Positions 50,306 to 60,659 are shown, counted from the stretch's first letter. The stretch is DNA of 64,000 bases from Williamsia sp. CHRR-6 (GCF_018474015.1 NZ_JAHCSG010000005.1:1-64000), one strand, 5' to 3'. Numbers and translations are program-made. Notes: generated from the sequence alone by a model not told the origin.

Positions 50306-52300
50306 TCAGCGTCCGGTGGCCGTGGTGACCGCCCGCGCGATGAACGTGTCCAACACCCCGTCACCCACCTTCACTGGTGCAGCACCCCACCGGTTGCGGG
50401 CCGGCTGCACCACGATTGCGGTGGCCTGGGTGGCCAGCGTCGTGGCGGTGGCGGCCGATGCGCTCGCTCGCGCCGCATCGCCGTCGGCCTTGGCGGCCAG
50501 GGCGTCGAGAGCGGCGAGCAATGCCCGACCCCAGACATCGGTGGCGTCCAACCACGGACGGGCATCGGTGACGAAGCCCGCTTGCACGGCGCCGCCACGA
50601 ATCACCCTGGGCGCGTCGGCGATGGCGCGGGCGTAGCGGCGAAATGTCTCGAGAGCTTGGCGGTTTCGCCCGGCCGACCAGTCCGACCAGAACGTGTCGA
50701 CCTGCGCGGCCAACACCGGGGCCTGCGGCTGCCACGGGGTGTCGCCGAAGGTGGGGGCCAGGTTCTCCAGATCGGCGAACACCTGCATGGCGGCCGTCGC
50801 GTTCTGGTCACCCCCCGCGAGATAGGTCAGCGCACGAGTCCATGTGGTGCGCGCGTTGTAACCGGCGTCGTTCCATCCGAACGAGGCCGCGCCGAACACC
50901 GCCACCTTGCTGGCGTAGGGCTGGTTCATGGGATTGGCGACGAGTCCGGCGATGGCGCCGGGCAATCCGATCTCCCGCTTGTCGTACGGGGCCAAGAGCA
51001 ATCGACCCGAACTCTGTCCGTAGTCGTTGACCGGGTAGTTGTCCCAGACGAACACCGGCCGGCCGAACAGGGCCTTGATGCCGGTGGCCTGGGCGACGGT
51101 GATCGACGGGGGGACCACGTCGGTGCCAGTCCACATGATGACCACCGCCGGGTCCAGATCGGTTCGTAGACCCACCTTGTACGGGCTGTCGGTGAGGTCA
51201 CCGTATTCGGTGGGCACGGTCTGCAGTGGCTGCGCGCCCGGGTGGGTGGCGATCCAGGTGCGAGCGATGTCGTTGAGCAGACTGACTTGCGCCTTGGCTG
51301 CGGCCGCCTGCCCTGGGGCGCCGTAGGCGGTCTCGTCGGCCGGGCAGTTCCACTTGGTGTAACTGATGTCGTCGAACGGTACGGAGAAGGCTCGGGCACC
51401 GAGGTCGTAGACGGCCTGGAGCTTGTTCTTCAGCGCGGTGCGATCGGCCTGATCGGAGAAGCAGATCGACTGTCCCGGTGACACTGCGAAGGTGAAGCGG
51501 ACGTGGTTGTCGGCGGCGCGCCGGATCAGCGTCCCGAGTTCGGCGAGCTTGTCGGCGGGGTAGGCGTCGCGCCACCGATCGCGGTGGAACGGATCGTCCT
51601 TGGGTGCATAGATGTAGGTGTTGGCCTTGACCTGGCCGTAGAAGTCCATCTGGTCGAGCCGTTCGGCGGCTGTCCACGGCTGGCCGTAGAAGCCCTCGAT
51701 GGTGCCCCGCAGTGCGGTGGCGGGGCGATCGGTGATGCGCACGCCGGGCACGCGCACCGCACCGGATCGGCCGGTGAGCAGCTGACGCAGCGTCTGCACG
51801 GCATAGAACTGGCCGCTGCCGTCGGTGCCGCCCAGGGCGATGGTCTTGTCGGAAGCGCGCAGTGCATACGCCTCGGCCCCCGATGGCGGTGTCAGCCCCG
51901 ACAGTGCGGCCGCCACGTCTGAGCGCGTGGCCGGACCCAACACGATTCGTGGCAGGTCCGAACTCGAGGTGAACGCACTCGATCCCGAGGCGAGGCCGTC
52001 GACCACGCTGATCCCGCGTGCCGTCAGGATGGCTCGCAGCGCGGTCTCGGCGGGGCGGTCGGTGTCGGGGCCGGTCGCGATGACGACGCGCCCCGGAAGC
52101 ACCACGCCGGTGCCCACCGGCTGCACCGAGACTGGCGTGGGGCTGATGGCGGTCACCGCCGAGGGGGACTGCGCACCGGTGGTCTCATCGGGTTCCGCCG
52201 TCGCCATCGGGGTGCCGACGATGAGGCTGATCACCGTGACGCCGGTGATCGCGGCTGTACCGACGGTGCCCAACAGGGAAAACTTGTGCTGAATCGTCAT
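50306..52300 (-). CDS. Secreted GH84 beta-N-acetylglucosaminidase-like protein
   Basis: A 664-residue exported glycoside hydrolase. The signal peptide (~1-36) ends near TPMATAEP. Residues ~55-165 resemble the GH20/GH84-associated N-terminal domain. The catalytic (beta-alpha)8 domain opens with RGTIEGFYGQPWTAAER and has the adjacent catalytic Asp pair in VPFDDISYTKW (about residue 305). The C-terminal part is helical. The family removes terminal GlcNAc (O-GlcNAcase/hyaluronidase-like), acting by substrate assistance. ATG 52300 has CAGGAG 8 nt upstream. It is not part of the glu operon (72 nt gap upstream of gluA on the same strand, which has its own -10 box). Confidence 0.88.
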   Translation of the reverse strand: MTIQHKFSLLGTVGTAAITGVTVISLIVGTPMATAEPDETTGAQSPSAVTAISPTPVSVQPVGTGVVLPGRVVIATGPDTDRPAETALRAILTARGISVVDGLASGSSAFTSSSDLPRIVLGPATRSDVAAALSGLTPPSGAEAYALRASDKTIALGGTDGSGQFYAVQTLRQLLTGRSGAVRVPGVRITDRPATALRGTIEGFYGQPWTAAERLDQMDFYGQVKANTYIYAPKDDPFHRDRWRDAYPADKLAELGTLIRRAADNHVRFTFAVSPGQSICFSDQADRTALKNKLQAVYDLGARAFSVPFDDISYTKWNCPADETAYGAPGQAAAAKAQVSLLNDIARTWIATHPGAQPLQTVPTEYGDLTDSPYKVGLRTDLDPAVVIMWTGTDVVPPSITVAQATGIKALFGRPVFVWDNYPVNDYGQSSGRLLLAPYDKREIGLPGAIAGLVANPMNQPYASKVAVFGAASFGWNDAGYNARTTWTRALTYLAGGDQNATAAMQVFADLENLAPTFGDTPWQPQAPVLAAQVDTFWSDWSAGRNRQALETFRRYARAIADAPRVIRGGAVQAGFVTDARPWLDATDVWGRALLAALDALAAKADGDAARASASAATATTLATQATAIVVQPARNRWGAAPVKVGDGVLDTFIARAVTTATGR

Positions 52301-52429
52301 CGCATCTCCTGGCTGTACCGGTTATGACCAGTAGCTTCACCGGAGTCGTCGAGCGTGTCAACCGGGGACGCCCTACCGACCGGCGCGTGATTGTGAACAT
52401 CCGATCCTCGATCACCGGCGTTGCGCACG

Positions 52430-52435
52430 TAGGCT
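52430..52435 (+). promoter_or_regulatory. miaB -10 box (leaderless transcript)
   Basis: TAGGCT ends 6 nt before the ATG at 52442, with no Shine-Dalgarno between. Confidence 0.5.
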
Positions 52436-52441
52436 TGCACC

Positions 52442-54007
52442 ATGAGTGCAGTGACCAGCGTCGACGCGGGCCTGGACGCGCAACCGGGGCGACGCTCCTA
52501 CGAGGTTCGGACCTACGGATGTCAGATGAACGTCCATGATTCCGAACGTATCTCAGGACTTCTCGAAGCCGCGGGCTACGTTCGGGCGCCGTCGGACGCC
52601 GATGCCGACCTCGTCGTGTTCAACACATGCGCGGTACGCGAGAACGCCGACAACAAGCTCTACGGGAACCTCTCGCATCTGGCGCCGATCAAGCAACAAC
52701 GACCCGACATGCAGATCGCCGTCGGCGGCTGTCTGGCGCAAAAAGACCGCAGCCGTGTGGTCGAGAAGGCCCCGTGGGTCGATGTCGTGTTCGGTACCCA
52801 CAACATCGGATCGTTGCCGGTCCTGCTGGAGCGTGCCCGCCACAACGCCCGCGCCGAGGTCGAGATCGTCGAGGCGCTCGAGGAGTTTCCGTCCACGTTG
52901 CCCGCGCGCCGGGAATCGTCCTACGCCGGGTGGGTTTCGGTGTCGGTGGGCTGCAACAACACCTGCACGTTCTGCATCGTCCCGACGTTGCGTGGCAAGG
53001 AGGTCGACCGACGCCCCGGCGACGTGTTGGCCGAGGTGTCGGCTCTGGTCGACCAGGGTGTGCTCGAGGTGACCCTGCTGGGTCAAAACGTCAACGCCTA
53101 CGGCCAGTCGTTCGTCGACCCGGCCCTGGGCCGCTCCCGCACCGCCTTCGCCGACCTGCTGCGCGCCTGCGGCAGCATCGACGGTCTCGAACGGGTGCGA
53201 TTCACCTCTCCGCATCCCGCCGAGTTCACCACCGACGTCATCGATGCGATGGCCGAGACACCCAACGTGTGTCCTGGGCTGCACATGCCGCTGCAGTCCG
53301 GCTCGGATCGGATCCTGCGGGCGATGCGCCGCAGCTATCGACGCACCCGATTCCTGGCCATCCTCGACGACGTACGTCGTCGACTGCCACATGCGGCCAT
53401 CACCACCGACATCATCGTCGGATTCCCCGGGGAAACCGACGAGGACTTCGAAGACACCCTCGATCTGGTCGAACGCGCCCGATTCGCCTCGGCGTTCACC
53501 TTCCAGTACTCGCCGCGACCAGGGACCCCCGCCGCCGAGCTCACCGACCAGATCCCCAAGGACGTCGTCACCGAGCGCTACCTGCGGCTGACCGAGTTGC
53601 AGGAACGGATCTGCCTCGAGGAGAACACTGCGTTGGTCGGCACCGAGGTGGAACTGCTCGTCGTCGCCGACTCGGGCAAGAAGAACGCGGCCACCCACCG
53701 ACGGGCCGGGCGCGCTCGCGACGGACGACTGGTGCACTTCCGCAGCGACACCGACGACATCCGACCCGGCGACATCATCACCACCACCGTCACCGGTGCC
53801 GCCCCCCACCACCTGCTGGCCGACACCGAACCCACCACCCACCGTCGCACCCGTGCCGGGGACGCCTTCGCCGCCGGCCTCACCCCGCAGACGCCGCCCG
53901 TCGGAGTCGGGTTGGGTATGCCGGCGGTCGGGGCGCCGCCGCAGCCCGAGAGCACCGGTCACGATCGATCCGCCGCAGCCTGCGGCGCAGAAAGGCATAC
54001 GCCATGA
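52442..54007 (+). CDS. miaB: tRNA-2-methylthio-N6-dimethylallyladenosine synthase
   Basis: Radical-SAM methylthiotransferase that acts on the i6A37 made by MiaA (encoded at 57041). The N-terminal UPF0004 domain has cysteines in [17 protein letters not shown] and VGGCLAQKD for the second 4Fe-4S cluster. The radical SAM CxxxCxxC is Cys171/175/178 (CNNTCTFC). A TRAM domain lies around 400-460. The C-terminal ~60 residues are Pro/Ala/Thr-rich and disordered. Its stop overlaps the next ATG (ATGA). Confidence 0.97.
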   Translation: MSAVTSVDAGLDAQPGRRSYEVRTYGCQMNVHDSERISGLLEAAGYVRAPSDADADLVVFNTCAVRENADNKLYGNLSHLAPIKQQRPDMQIAVGGCLAQKDRSRVVEKAPWVDVVFGTHNIGSLPVLLERARHNARAEVEIVEALEEFPSTLPARRESSYAGWVSVSVGCNNTCTFCIVPTLRGKEVDRRPGDVLAEVSALVDQGVLEVTLLGQNVNAYGQSFVDPALGRSRTAFADLLRACGSIDGLERVRFTSPHPAEFTTDVIDAMAETPNVCPGLHMPLQSGSDRILRAMRRSYRRTRFLAILDDVRRRLPHAAITTDIIVGFPGETDEDFEDTLDLVERARFASAFTFQYSPRPGTPAAELTDQIPKDVVTERYLRLTELQERICLEENTALVGTEVELLVVADSGKKNAATHRRAGRARDGRLVHFRSDTDDIRPGDIITTTVTGAAPHHLLADTEPTTHRRTRAGDAFAAGLTPQTPPVGVGLGMPAVGAPPQPESTGHDRSAAACGAERHTP

Positions 54008-54600
54008 GCGACGCATTCGACGAGTTCGAAGACGATCTGCGCAAAGCCGAACAAAAGGTGGCCGGAGAGATCGACCCCGGTGCGCGCGCAGTGGTCGTCG
54101 CCTCCGCAGTGCTTGTCGCGATCTTGTCGATGGTCCTGCCCCACACCGGATCTGCCAACGGGTTCGACGTGCTGACCTTCTCGTCGGCGGCCGCGAACGA
54201 ACGCGTCACCGTCACCTCACGCGTCTTCGTCTACCTCCTCGTCGTATTCGGGATCGCGATGTCGATGTTGGCGTTGGTCACCCGCCGGTGGGCGGTGGCG
54301 TGGGTGGCCTTGGCCGGCAGCGCAGTGAGTGTGGTCGCCGGGATGCTCGCCGTGTGGTCCCGCAACACTCCGGGCGTGGACGGGATCGAACCCCCGCACA
54401 GCGCCGGGTTCGGCCTGCTACTCGGCTGGTTCGCCATGATGGTGATCACCTTCCACTGGTCGCGGGTGGTGTGGGCGCGCACCAGCCACCAGCTGGCGCT
54501 GGAGGAACAGCGTCGCCTCGAGGCCAAGATCACCGAGGAGCGAGCCTTGGAGCTACAGCGCCGACCTGCCGACGTCCGGCGCGAACCAGACCACGAATGA
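54004..54600 (+). CDS. Four-helix membrane protein (Rv2732c-like)
   Basis: Function unknown. The 198 residues have an acidic N-terminus ([18 protein letters not shown]), then four hydrophobic segments (about 30-48, 75-95, 98-118 and 135-152), and a charged, helical C-terminus rich in Glu and Arg ([20 protein letters not shown]), probably a cytoplasmic coiled coil. Overlap with miaB indicates co-translation; the pair is conserved in mycobacteria. Confidence 0.83.
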   Translation: MSDAFDEFEDDLRKAEQKVAGEIDPGARAVVVASAVLVAILSMVLPHTGSANGFDVLTFSSAAANERVTVTSRVFVYLLVVFGIAMSMLALVTRRWAVAWVALAGSAVSVVAGMLAVWSRNTPGVDGIEPPHSAGFGLLLGWFAMMVITFHWSRVVWARTSHQLALEEQRRLEAKITEERALELQRRPADVRREPDHE

Positions 54601-54610
54601 ACGCCTGACT

Positions 54611-54694
54611 CAGCGGTCTCCGACCGGCACGATCAGCGGTCTCCGACTGGCACGATCAGCGGTCTCCGACTGGCACGATCAGCGGTCTCCGACC
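54611..54694. repeat. 23-nt tandem repeat, about 3.65 copies, at the 3' end of the DUF349 gene
   Basis: Units start at 54611, 54634, 54657 and 54680 (last partial). They read CAGCGGTCTCCGAC(C/T)GGCACGAT; units 2 and 3 are identical and unit 1 differs by one base. On the minus strand each unit contains the codons for VGDR plus TGA, so the array duplicates the end of the DUF349 gene including its stop. The first stop reached (54679-54681) ends the protein, and the rest is 3' untranslated. Confidence 0.95.
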
Positions 54695-56124
54695 GCGCTC
54701 TTGGCGGCTTCGGCCCATTCACGCCACTGCTGCGCTTGGGCACGCAGCTCAGCTGCCTCCTTGTCGCGTCCACGCGCCGCCGCCTTCTCCGCCTGCTCCT
54801 CGAGTTGAGCCACCCGCGAGCCGAACTGCTCGGCGCGGGCGATCACCTCGGGATCGGTGCGCTGCCAGTGAGATTCCTCGGCGTCGCGCACCCGTTTCTC
54901 CACTGCCCGGATGCCCTTCTCCAAGGCCTGCATCTGATCACGCGGCACCTTGCCCACCGCATCCCAGCGTTCGCGGATGTCGCGGAAGGCCGCGCGAGCA
55001 GCGTCGAGCCCCTTGTCCGGGTCGACGGTCCGCTCGGCCTGCGCCAACAGTTCGCGCTTGGCTGCGGCATTGGCCTCGAACTCGTCGTCCCGTTCGGAGG
55101 CGGCGGCGTTGCGTGCGGCGAAGAAAACGTCCTGCGCCGCCTTGAAACGCTCCCACAGGGCGTCGTCGGTGTCGCGCGGCGCCCGGCCTGCGGCCTTCCA
55201 CTCGGCCAACAGCTCCCGGAACCGTCCGGCCGTGGGACCCCAGTCGGTGGAGGTGGACAGTTCCTCGGCCGCAGCGATCAGCTCTTCCTTGCGTGCCTTT
55301 GCCCCGGCACGCTCACGATCCATCTCGGCGAAATGCGCTCCGCGCCGGCGGTTGAAGGTGTCGCGTGCCTTCGCGTACCGCTTCCACAGCACGTCATCGG
55401 TCTTGCGGTCCAGACCCTTGATGGACTTCCACTCCTCGAGGATGGCCCGCAACCGGTCGCCCGATGCCTTCCACTGGGTGGAGTCGGCCCCGATCTGCTC
55501 GGCCTCGGCCGCCAACGCCTCCTTGCGTGCGGTGGCGGCGGCGCGCGCCTCGGTGCGTTCGCGATTGCGGAACTCGGCCACCGTGTCCGCGCCGTCGATG
55601 ATCGCCTCGAGCCGTGCGGCCAGGGCCGGTACGTCGCCGACGACGGCGGCAGTCGGCAGGGCATCACGCAAAGTGATCGCCGCGGTCTTGGTCTTGCGGG
55701 GATCACCGGTGCCCGCGGCGAGGCGCTCCTCGAGGATCTCCACCTCGGTGGCCATGTCGTCGAAACGTCGCCCGAAGTGGGCCAAGCCCTCATCTGGTGA
55801 CCCGGCCTGCCACGAACCGACCTGCCGGTTGATGTCTCCGACGGTCAGCCAGACGGCTCCGTCGGCGTCGACGTGACCGAATTTGGTCGGGTCGGTGGCC
55901 ATCACCCCGTGCGGGAGGTCGACGTGCGGGACCGCAGTGCTCGCGGGAGGTGCCGACGGAGCGGGAGCGGGGCGCGGGCCGGGACGGGGACCTGGTCGCG
56001 GCCCCGGACGCGGTCGCGGTGCGGGCGATTCGACTGGGGGAGTGACCTCGGGTTCGGTCACGGGTTGCTCGGCCGTCACCCCAGCCGGATTCACCGTGCT
56101 GGGGTCGGGTGTCGTGTCGGTCAT
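54679..56124 (-). CDS. DUF349-repeat coiled-coil protein (Rv2731-like)
   Basis: Function unknown in actinobacteria; DUF349 proteins are long helical proteins. The 481 residues start with a disordered Pro-rich segment containing [14 protein letters not shown], then a short globular region ([15 protein letters not shown]), then several ~75-residue DUF349 repeats, each with a W-K..G pattern ([40 protein letters not shown]). The C-terminus is a coiled coil ending [11 protein letters not shown] 56124 has GAGG nearby. The stop lies inside a 23-nt tandem repeat array. Confidence 0.88.
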   Translation of the reverse strand: MTDTTPDPSTVNPAGVTAEQPVTEPEVTPPVESPAPRPRPGPRPGPRPGPRPAPAPSAPPASTAVPHVDLPHGVMATDPTKFGHVDADGAVWLTVGDINRQVGSWQAGSPDEGLAHFGRRFDDMATEVEILEERLAAGTGDPRKTKTAAITLRDALPTAAVVGDVPALAARLEAIIDGADTVAEFRNRERTEARAAATARKEALAAEAEQIGADSTQWKASGDRLRAILEEWKSIKGLDRKTDDVLWKRYAKARDTFNRRRGAHFAEMDRERAGAKARKEELIAAAEELSTSTDWGPTAGRFRELLAEWKAAGRAPRDTDDALWERFKAAQDVFFAARNAAASERDDEFEANAAAKRELLAQAERTVDPDKGLDAARAAFRDIRERWDAVGKVPRDQMQALEKGIRAVEKRVRDAEESHWQRTDPEVIARAEQFGSRVAQLEEQAEKAAARGRDKEAAELRAQAQQWREWAEAAKSAVGDR

Positions 56125-56294
56125 GATGCCTCGTCCCTGCCGCGCGTCACGGCTGCCGTCGTGGTCGTGGCCACCAGTTCTGCCACGGACGCAGGTCCGC
56201 AGACCTGACGAACTCATTCAAGCAGCTGACTCCGGATTTCGTCGGTGGTCAGCGGCAAAGATGATCGACCGTCAGATCGACTACCGTCGAGGTC

Positions 56295-57056
56295 GTGCTG
56301 ACCGCCCTCGCTCTAGTTCCCGGTGCGCCTCTGCTCGTCCCGGAATTGTCGGGTCCCGGTGCCGACGACACCGTCGGGGTTCGTGAGGCCGTGCTGGAGG
56401 TGGGTCGTCGGCTCGCCCGGTCCGCCGACCAGTGGATCGCCATCGGGGTCGGCGACGTCGACCGGCGCGCAGACCGATCGATGACGACTCCCGCCGCCGA
56501 TTGTGTGACGGTGGACCGGCCGGTCGGTTCCTTCGCGGGCTTCGGAGTCGACGTGGTCGTGTCGTTGACACCGGATTCCCAGCTCGAACCCGACCGCGCC
56601 ATGCCCACGTCGATGCTGATCGCGGCGTGGCTGCGCGGTCAGGTCGCCGCATCGGCGACCGTCATCGGGCACACCGTGCGAGCTGACCTCGACCCCTCGG
56701 CGGCACAGCGCATCGGGTCTGACATCGTCGCGGGACTCTCAGGTTCATGGGGGGTGCTGGTCGTGGCTGATGGTTCGTTCGGGCTCACTGAGAAGGCGCC
56801 CGGTGGTTTGATCGAAGGCGCGGTCGACGAGCAGGGACGCATCGATGCAGCGGTCGCGACCGCAGATGTCGCCACCCTTGCCGCGTTGGATCCGGTGCGG
56901 TGCGCCCAGATGGGCGTCGGCGGACGGGCAGCGCTGCAGGTGGCGGCCGCGATGTGGTCGGCCCGAGGCGCTCATGCTTCGGACCCGAATGCTGAATCTC
57001 TGTACTGCGCAGCGCCGTTCGGGGTGGGGTATCAGGTGGCGTGGTGGGGGACCTGA
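56295..57056 (+). CDS. Conserved protein of unknown function (Rv2728c-like)
   Basis: A 253-residue soluble protein with the look of a class III extradiol dioxygenase fold: [19 protein letters not shown] at the N-terminus, a central [12 protein letters not shown] strand, then the conserved [22 protein letters not shown] and [15 protein letters not shown]. No metal-binding His/Glu set of that enzyme group is clearly kept, so catalysis should not be assumed. GTG 56295 lies behind a TACCGT box (56282-56287). It overlaps the provisional miaA start by 16 nt, and this neighbourhood is conserved in mycobacteria. Confidence 0.8.
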   Translation: MLTALALVPGAPLLVPELSGPGADDTVGVREAVLEVGRRLARSADQWIAIGVGDVDRRADRSMTTPAADCVTVDRPVGSFAGFGVDVVVSLTPDSQLEPDRAMPTSMLIAAWLRGQVAASATVIGHTVRADLDPSAAQRIGSDIVAGLSGSWGVLVVADGSFGLTEKAPGGLIEGAVDEQGRIDAAVATADVATLAALDPVRCAQMGVGGRAALQVAAAMWSARGAHASDPNAESLYCAAPFGVGYQVAWWGT

Positions 57057-58048
57057 GCGGAGCTCAGCAGGGTTGTGACCGCGGCGGAGCTCAGCAGGGT
57101 TGTGACTGTAGCGGAGCTCAGGTTCGGTGGGGCGGGCTGCGCCCGGTGGCGGTGATCGGGCCCACCGGAACTGGCAAATCCGATCTCGCGCTCGATCTCG
57201 CCGAGCGCCACGGCGGGGAGATCGTCAACGTCGATGCGATGCAGCTCTACCGCGGCATGGACATCGGGACGGCGAAGGTGCCGCCGGAGGCCCGCCGCGG
57301 CATCCCGCACCATCAGCTCGATGTGTTGGAGGTGACCGAGACGGCGTCGGTGGCCACCTACCAGCACTCCGCGCGCGCCGATGTGGAGGCGATCCTGGCG
57401 GCGGGACGGCTGCCGGTCATCGTCGGCGGTTCGATGATGTACATCCAGTCGCTGCTCGACGACTGGGAGTTCCCGGCGACCGATCCGGGCGTCCGTGCGC
57501 GCTACGAGGCCGAGCTGGCGCAGCGGGGTGTGTCGGTGCTGCATCGGCGCCTGGCCGAGGTGGATCCTGCGGCGGCGGCGGCGATCCTCGATTCCGACGC
57601 TCGACGGGTCGTGCGTGCGCTGGAGGTGGTGGAGCTGACGGGTCGACCGTTCGCGGCGTCGGCCCCACAGATCGGTGAGCCGCGCTGGTCCACGCTCATC
57701 GTGGCGGTGGACCGTGACACCGACGAACTCGATGAGCGGTTGCGGCGGCGGACCGAGCTGATGTTCGAGGCGGGGCTCGTCGACGAGGTGGAGGGTCTGG
57801 TGCAGCACGGTCTGCGAGACGGGGTGACCGCGTCGCGAGCCATCGGGTACGCCCAGGTGTTGGATGTTCTAGACGGTCGGCTCGATGTGGACACCGCGCG
57901 TGAGCAGACGTTCTTCGGCACCCGCCGCTACGTGCGTCGCCAGCGGAGATGGTTCCGGCGTGACCGTCGCATCCATTGGTGCGACGGTGCCGACCCGGCG
58001 CTGGTGGACAAGGTCAGCGACCTGCTGCGCCGCCCACCCAGCGGGTAG
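57041..58048 (+). CDS. miaA: tRNA dimethylallyltransferase
   Basis: Adds the dimethylallyl group to A37 of tRNAs reading UNN codons. The P-loop [14 protein letters not shown] is followed by [44 protein letters not shown] and the zinc-finger-like C-terminal [15 protein letters not shown]. In known homologues the protein starts at about (M)RPVAVIGP; here the open frame extends 33 codons further through an in-frame 27-nt repeat encoding two GAQQGCD units. GTG 57146 or 57152, or a non-standard CTG 57137, are alternative starts, and GTG 57041 gives 335 aa. The TAG stop (58046-58048) coincides with the dapF -10 box. Confidence 0.95.
   Translation: MVGDLSGAQQGCDRGGAQQGCDCSGAQVRWGGLRPVAVIGPTGTGKSDLALDLAERHGGEIVNVDAMQLYRGMDIGTAKVPPEARRGIPHHQLDVLEVTETASVATYQHSARADVEAILAAGRLPVIVGGSMMYIQSLLDDWEFPATDPGVRARYEAELAQRGVSVLHRRLAEVDPAAAAAILDSDARRVVRALEVVELTGRPFAASAPQIGEPRWSTLIVAVDRDTDELDERLRRRTELMFEAGLVDEVEGLVQHGLRDGVTASRAIGYAQVLDVLDGRLDVDTAREQTFFGTRRYVRRQRRWFRRDRRIHWCDGADPALVDKVSDLLRRPPSG
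57057..57121. repeat. 27-nt tandem repeat (about 2.4 copies) at the miaA 5' end
   Basis: Units begin at 57057, 57084 and 57111 (partial); the shared core is GCGGAGCTCAGCAGGGTTGT, and units 1 and 2 differ only in their last few bases. The period is nine codons, so the miaA-side frame is kept and would encode repeated GAQQGCD. It sits exactly between the upstream stop and the conserved miaA start region. Confidence 0.95.
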
Positions 58049-58051
58049 CCT
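58046..58051 (+). promoter_or_regulatory. dapF -10 box (leaderless transcript)
   Basis: TAGCCT ends 6 nt before the dapF ATG (58058), and its first three bases are the miaA TAG stop. No Shine-Dalgarno is at useful spacing. Confidence 0.55.
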
Positions 58052-58057
58052 CGCAGG

Positions 58058-58984
58058 ATGCCTTCATTCGCCGGCGACGGGATCGATCGTGGTGGCGTGC
58101 CCTTCGTCAAGGCGCACGGCACGCAGAACGATTTCGTCGTGCTGCACGATCCCGAGGCCGCGCTGACGTTGGGGACCGACACCGTGGTCGCGCTGTGTGA
58201 TCGTCAGCGCGGCCTCGGGGCGGATGGGGTGTTGCGGGTGGCGCGCGCACATGCGCTCTGTGCGACGGGCGTGCTCGACGAGTTGCCCGCCGGTGTTGCC
58301 GGTGACGACTGGTTCATGGATTACCGCAACGCCGACGGGTCCATCGCCGAGATGTGCGGCAACGGTGTGCGCGTCTTCGCTCACCACCTCGTCGTCTCCG
58401 GGGCGTTGACGGGTCCGGCGGCGGCCGGTGAGTTCACCGTTGGGACCCGGGCGGGTGCGCGCGGGGTGCGCGTGCACTGCGCCGATGCGGTCGGTGCCGA
58501 CGTCACCGTGGACATGGGTCCGGCGACGCTGGGCGTGGCCAGCGACGTGCAGCTCGGCGAGGTGTCGCTGCGCGGGGTCGCCGTCGATGTCGGCAACCCG
58601 CATCTGGCCTGTGTGGTGCATGGCCTCGATCCCGATGGACTGGCGCGTTTCGACCTGCGGGTGGGCGCACACCTCGATCCTCAGGTGTTCCCGGCGGGGG
58701 CGAACCTGGAGATCATCACCCCTGCGGTCGACGGTTCGGTACATCTGCGGGTGCTCGAACGCGGGGTGGGGGAGACCCGCAGCTGTGGCACGGGGATCGT
58801 GGCCGCCGCGGCGGCGGCGTTGGCCGCAGCGGCGGGCTCGGCGACCGCGGTGCCTGGCGAATTGTCCGTGACCGTCCCGGGTGGTCGTCTGGCGGTGCGC
58901 ATCACCGAGGACACCTCCTACCTGCGCGGAGCTGCGGTGCGGGTGGCGACGGGCACCCTGGTGTCGGGGTGGGATCTCGGGTGA
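58058..58984 (+). CDS. dapF: Diaminopimelate epimerase
   Basis: Converts LL- to meso-diaminopimelate for lysine and peptidoglycan. Two catalytic cysteines are visible, Cys100 in AEMCGNGVRVFAHH and Cys243 in RSCGTGIVAA, the proton donor/acceptor pair. N-terminal FVKAHGTQNDFVVLHDP and CDRQRGLGADGVL are family signatures. The 308-aa length is slightly above the typical 275-290 because of a longer N-terminus and Ala-rich loop. It completes the dapA/dapB/dapF set in this window. Confidence 0.97.
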   Translation: MPSFAGDGIDRGGVPFVKAHGTQNDFVVLHDPEAALTLGTDTVVALCDRQRGLGADGVLRVARAHALCATGVLDELPAGVAGDDWFMDYRNADGSIAEMCGNGVRVFAHHLVVSGALTGPAAAGEFTVGTRAGARGVRVHCADAVGADVTVDMGPATLGVASDVQLGEVSLRGVAVDVGNPHLACVVHGLDPDGLARFDLRVGAHLDPQVFPAGANLEIITPAVDGSVHLRVLERGVGETRSCGTGIVAAAAAALAAAAGSATAVPGELSVTVPGGRLAVRITEDTSYLRGAAVRVATGTLVSGWDLG

Positions 58985-59072
58985 CCCGGTTCGGCGTGGG
59001 TGCCCGGCTGCGTGCCGGTGGGTGCTGCGGGACCGAAATTCGGATGCGCCTCACCCCGACGATGTGCGATAC

Positions 59073-60659
59073 ATGATGTCCCAGAGACGAACCGATCCGA
59101 TCGAGGAGCACACCTTCTTCACCGACACGACACCAGCCGCGCCGCCCGCCGAGGCGGCCGGCGCGACGACGAACCCAGACCATGCCGCTGACCCGGCGGC
59201 CGACATCCCTGCGGTGACGCACGATTCGCGCTCCGACGACGCCCAGGGCGCCTCGTCGAGCCGGTGGCGGCGGACCCCAACCATTGGTGAGCAGCAACTC
59301 GACGAGCGGTCCTCGCTGCAACGTGTTCCCGGGCTGTCCACCGAGCTCACCGACATCACCGAGGTCGAGTACCGCCAGCTCCGACTGGAACGTGTTGTGC
59401 TGGTGGGGGTGTGGACCGACGGATCAGCCGCCACCGCTGCGGCCCGGATGGCGGAGTTGGCCGCGTTGGCCGAGACTGCGGGCTCGGAGGTGCTCGACGG
59501 GGTCATCCAGCGCCGCGACCGACCTGACCCGGCCACTTACATCGGCTCGGGCAAGGCCCACGAGCTGCGTGACGTCGTGGTGTCCACCGGGGCCGACACC
59601 GTGATCTGTGATGGTGAGCTGACACCGGCGCAGCTGACCGCGTTGGAGAAGGTGGTCAAGGTCAAGGTCATCGACCGCACGGCGTTGATTCTCGACATCT
59701 TCGCCCAGCACGCCACGTCGCGGGAAGGCAAGGCGCAGGTCGCGCTGGCTCAGATGGAGTACATGCTGCCGCGTCTGCGTGGCTGGGGTGAATCGATGTC
59801 GCGGCAGGCCGGTGGTCGAGCCGGCAGCAACGGCGGTGTGGGTCTGCGCGGACCGGGTGAGACGAAGATCGAGACCGATCGTCGTCGTATCCGCGAGCGG
59901 ATGGCCAAGCTGCGCAGAGAGATTCGTGAGATGAAGACCGGTCGTGTAGTCAGTCGCAAGAAGCGGCGGCGCGCAGTGGTCCCGGCCGTCACCATCGCCG
60001 GATACACCAACGCAGGCAAGTCAAGTCTCATCAATGCCATGACCGGATCTGGCGTGCTGGTGCAGAACGCGCTGTTCGCGACACTCGATCCCACCACCCG
60101 GCGCGCCGAGCTGACCGACGGGCGCGAGGTGGTGTTCACCGACACCGTCGGGTTCGTTCGACACCTGCCCACGCAACTCGTCGAGGCGTTCCGGTCCACG
60201 TTGGAGGAGGTGGTGGGGGCCGATCTGGTGCTGCACGTGGTCGACGCCTCCGATCCGCTCCCGATGGAACAGATCTCCACCGTGCGTGGCGTCATCGACG
60301 AGGTGGTGCGTGAGGAGGGCGGTACCGCACCCCCGGAATTGTTGGTGATCAACAAGATCGACGCCGCCGATCCGTTGACCTTGGCCGCGTTGCGCAGTGA
60401 GTTCCCCGACGCGGTGTTCGTTTCGGCCACCACCGGTGTGGGCCTGCCCGAGTTGTTCGACCGGGTGCGGGCCGAGATCGGCAAACGAGACGTGGAACTG
60501 ACGATTCTGGTGCCGTACGACCGGGGGGAGGTGGTCTCGCGTATCCACGCTCACGGTGACGTGCTGACCACCGAGCACCGCACCGACGGCACCTTCCTGC
60601 GGGTGCGGGTCCCGCAGGCGCTGGCCGGTGAACTCGTCGACTACGCGGCCACCGCCTGA
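59073..60659 (+). CDS. hflX: GTPase HflX
   Basis: Ribosome-binding GTPase that splits stalled or hibernating 70S ribosomes after stress; in mycobacteria it is linked to macrolide tolerance. Of 528 residues, the first ~85 are a disordered acidic/Ala extension. The HflX N-terminal domain has DRPDPATYIGSGKAHELRDV and the linker GPGETKIETDRRRIRERM. The G domain follows: GYTNAGKSSLINAMTG (P-loop), DTVGFVRHLP (G3) and LLVINKID (G4). ATG 59073 or the adjacent ATG 59076 is the likely start; neither has a good Shine-Dalgarno. It ends before a strong bidirectional hairpin. Confidence 0.95.
   Translation: MMSQRRTDPIEEHTFFTDTTPAAPPAEAAGATTNPDHAADPAADIPAVTHDSRSDDAQGASSSRWRRTPTIGEQQLDERSSLQRVPGLSTELTDITEVEYRQLRLERVVLVGVWTDGSAATAAARMAELAALAETAGSEVLDGVIQRRDRPDPATYIGSGKAHELRDVVVSTGADTVICDGELTPAQLTALEKVVKVKVIDRTALILDIFAQHATSREGKAQVALAQMEYMLPRLRGWGESMSRQAGGRAGSNGGVGLRGPGETKIETDRRRIRERMAKLRREIREMKTGRVVSRKKRRRAVVPAVTIAGYTNAGKSSLINAMTGSGVLVQNALFATLDPTTRRAELTDGREVVFTDTVGFVRHLPTQLVEAFRSTLEEVVGADLVLHVVDASDPLPMEQISTVRGVIDEVVREEGGTAPPELLVINKIDAADPLTLAALRSEFPDAVFVSATTGVGLPELFDRVRAEIGKRDVELTILVPYDRGEVVSRIHAHGDVLTTEHRTDGTFLRVRVPQALAGELVDYAATA

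Noticed and set aside
54611-54694. Possible CRISPR array
   Set aside because: Units are directly adjacent with no unique spacers and match the 3' end of the neighbouring gene, so this is a tandem duplication, not a CRISPR.
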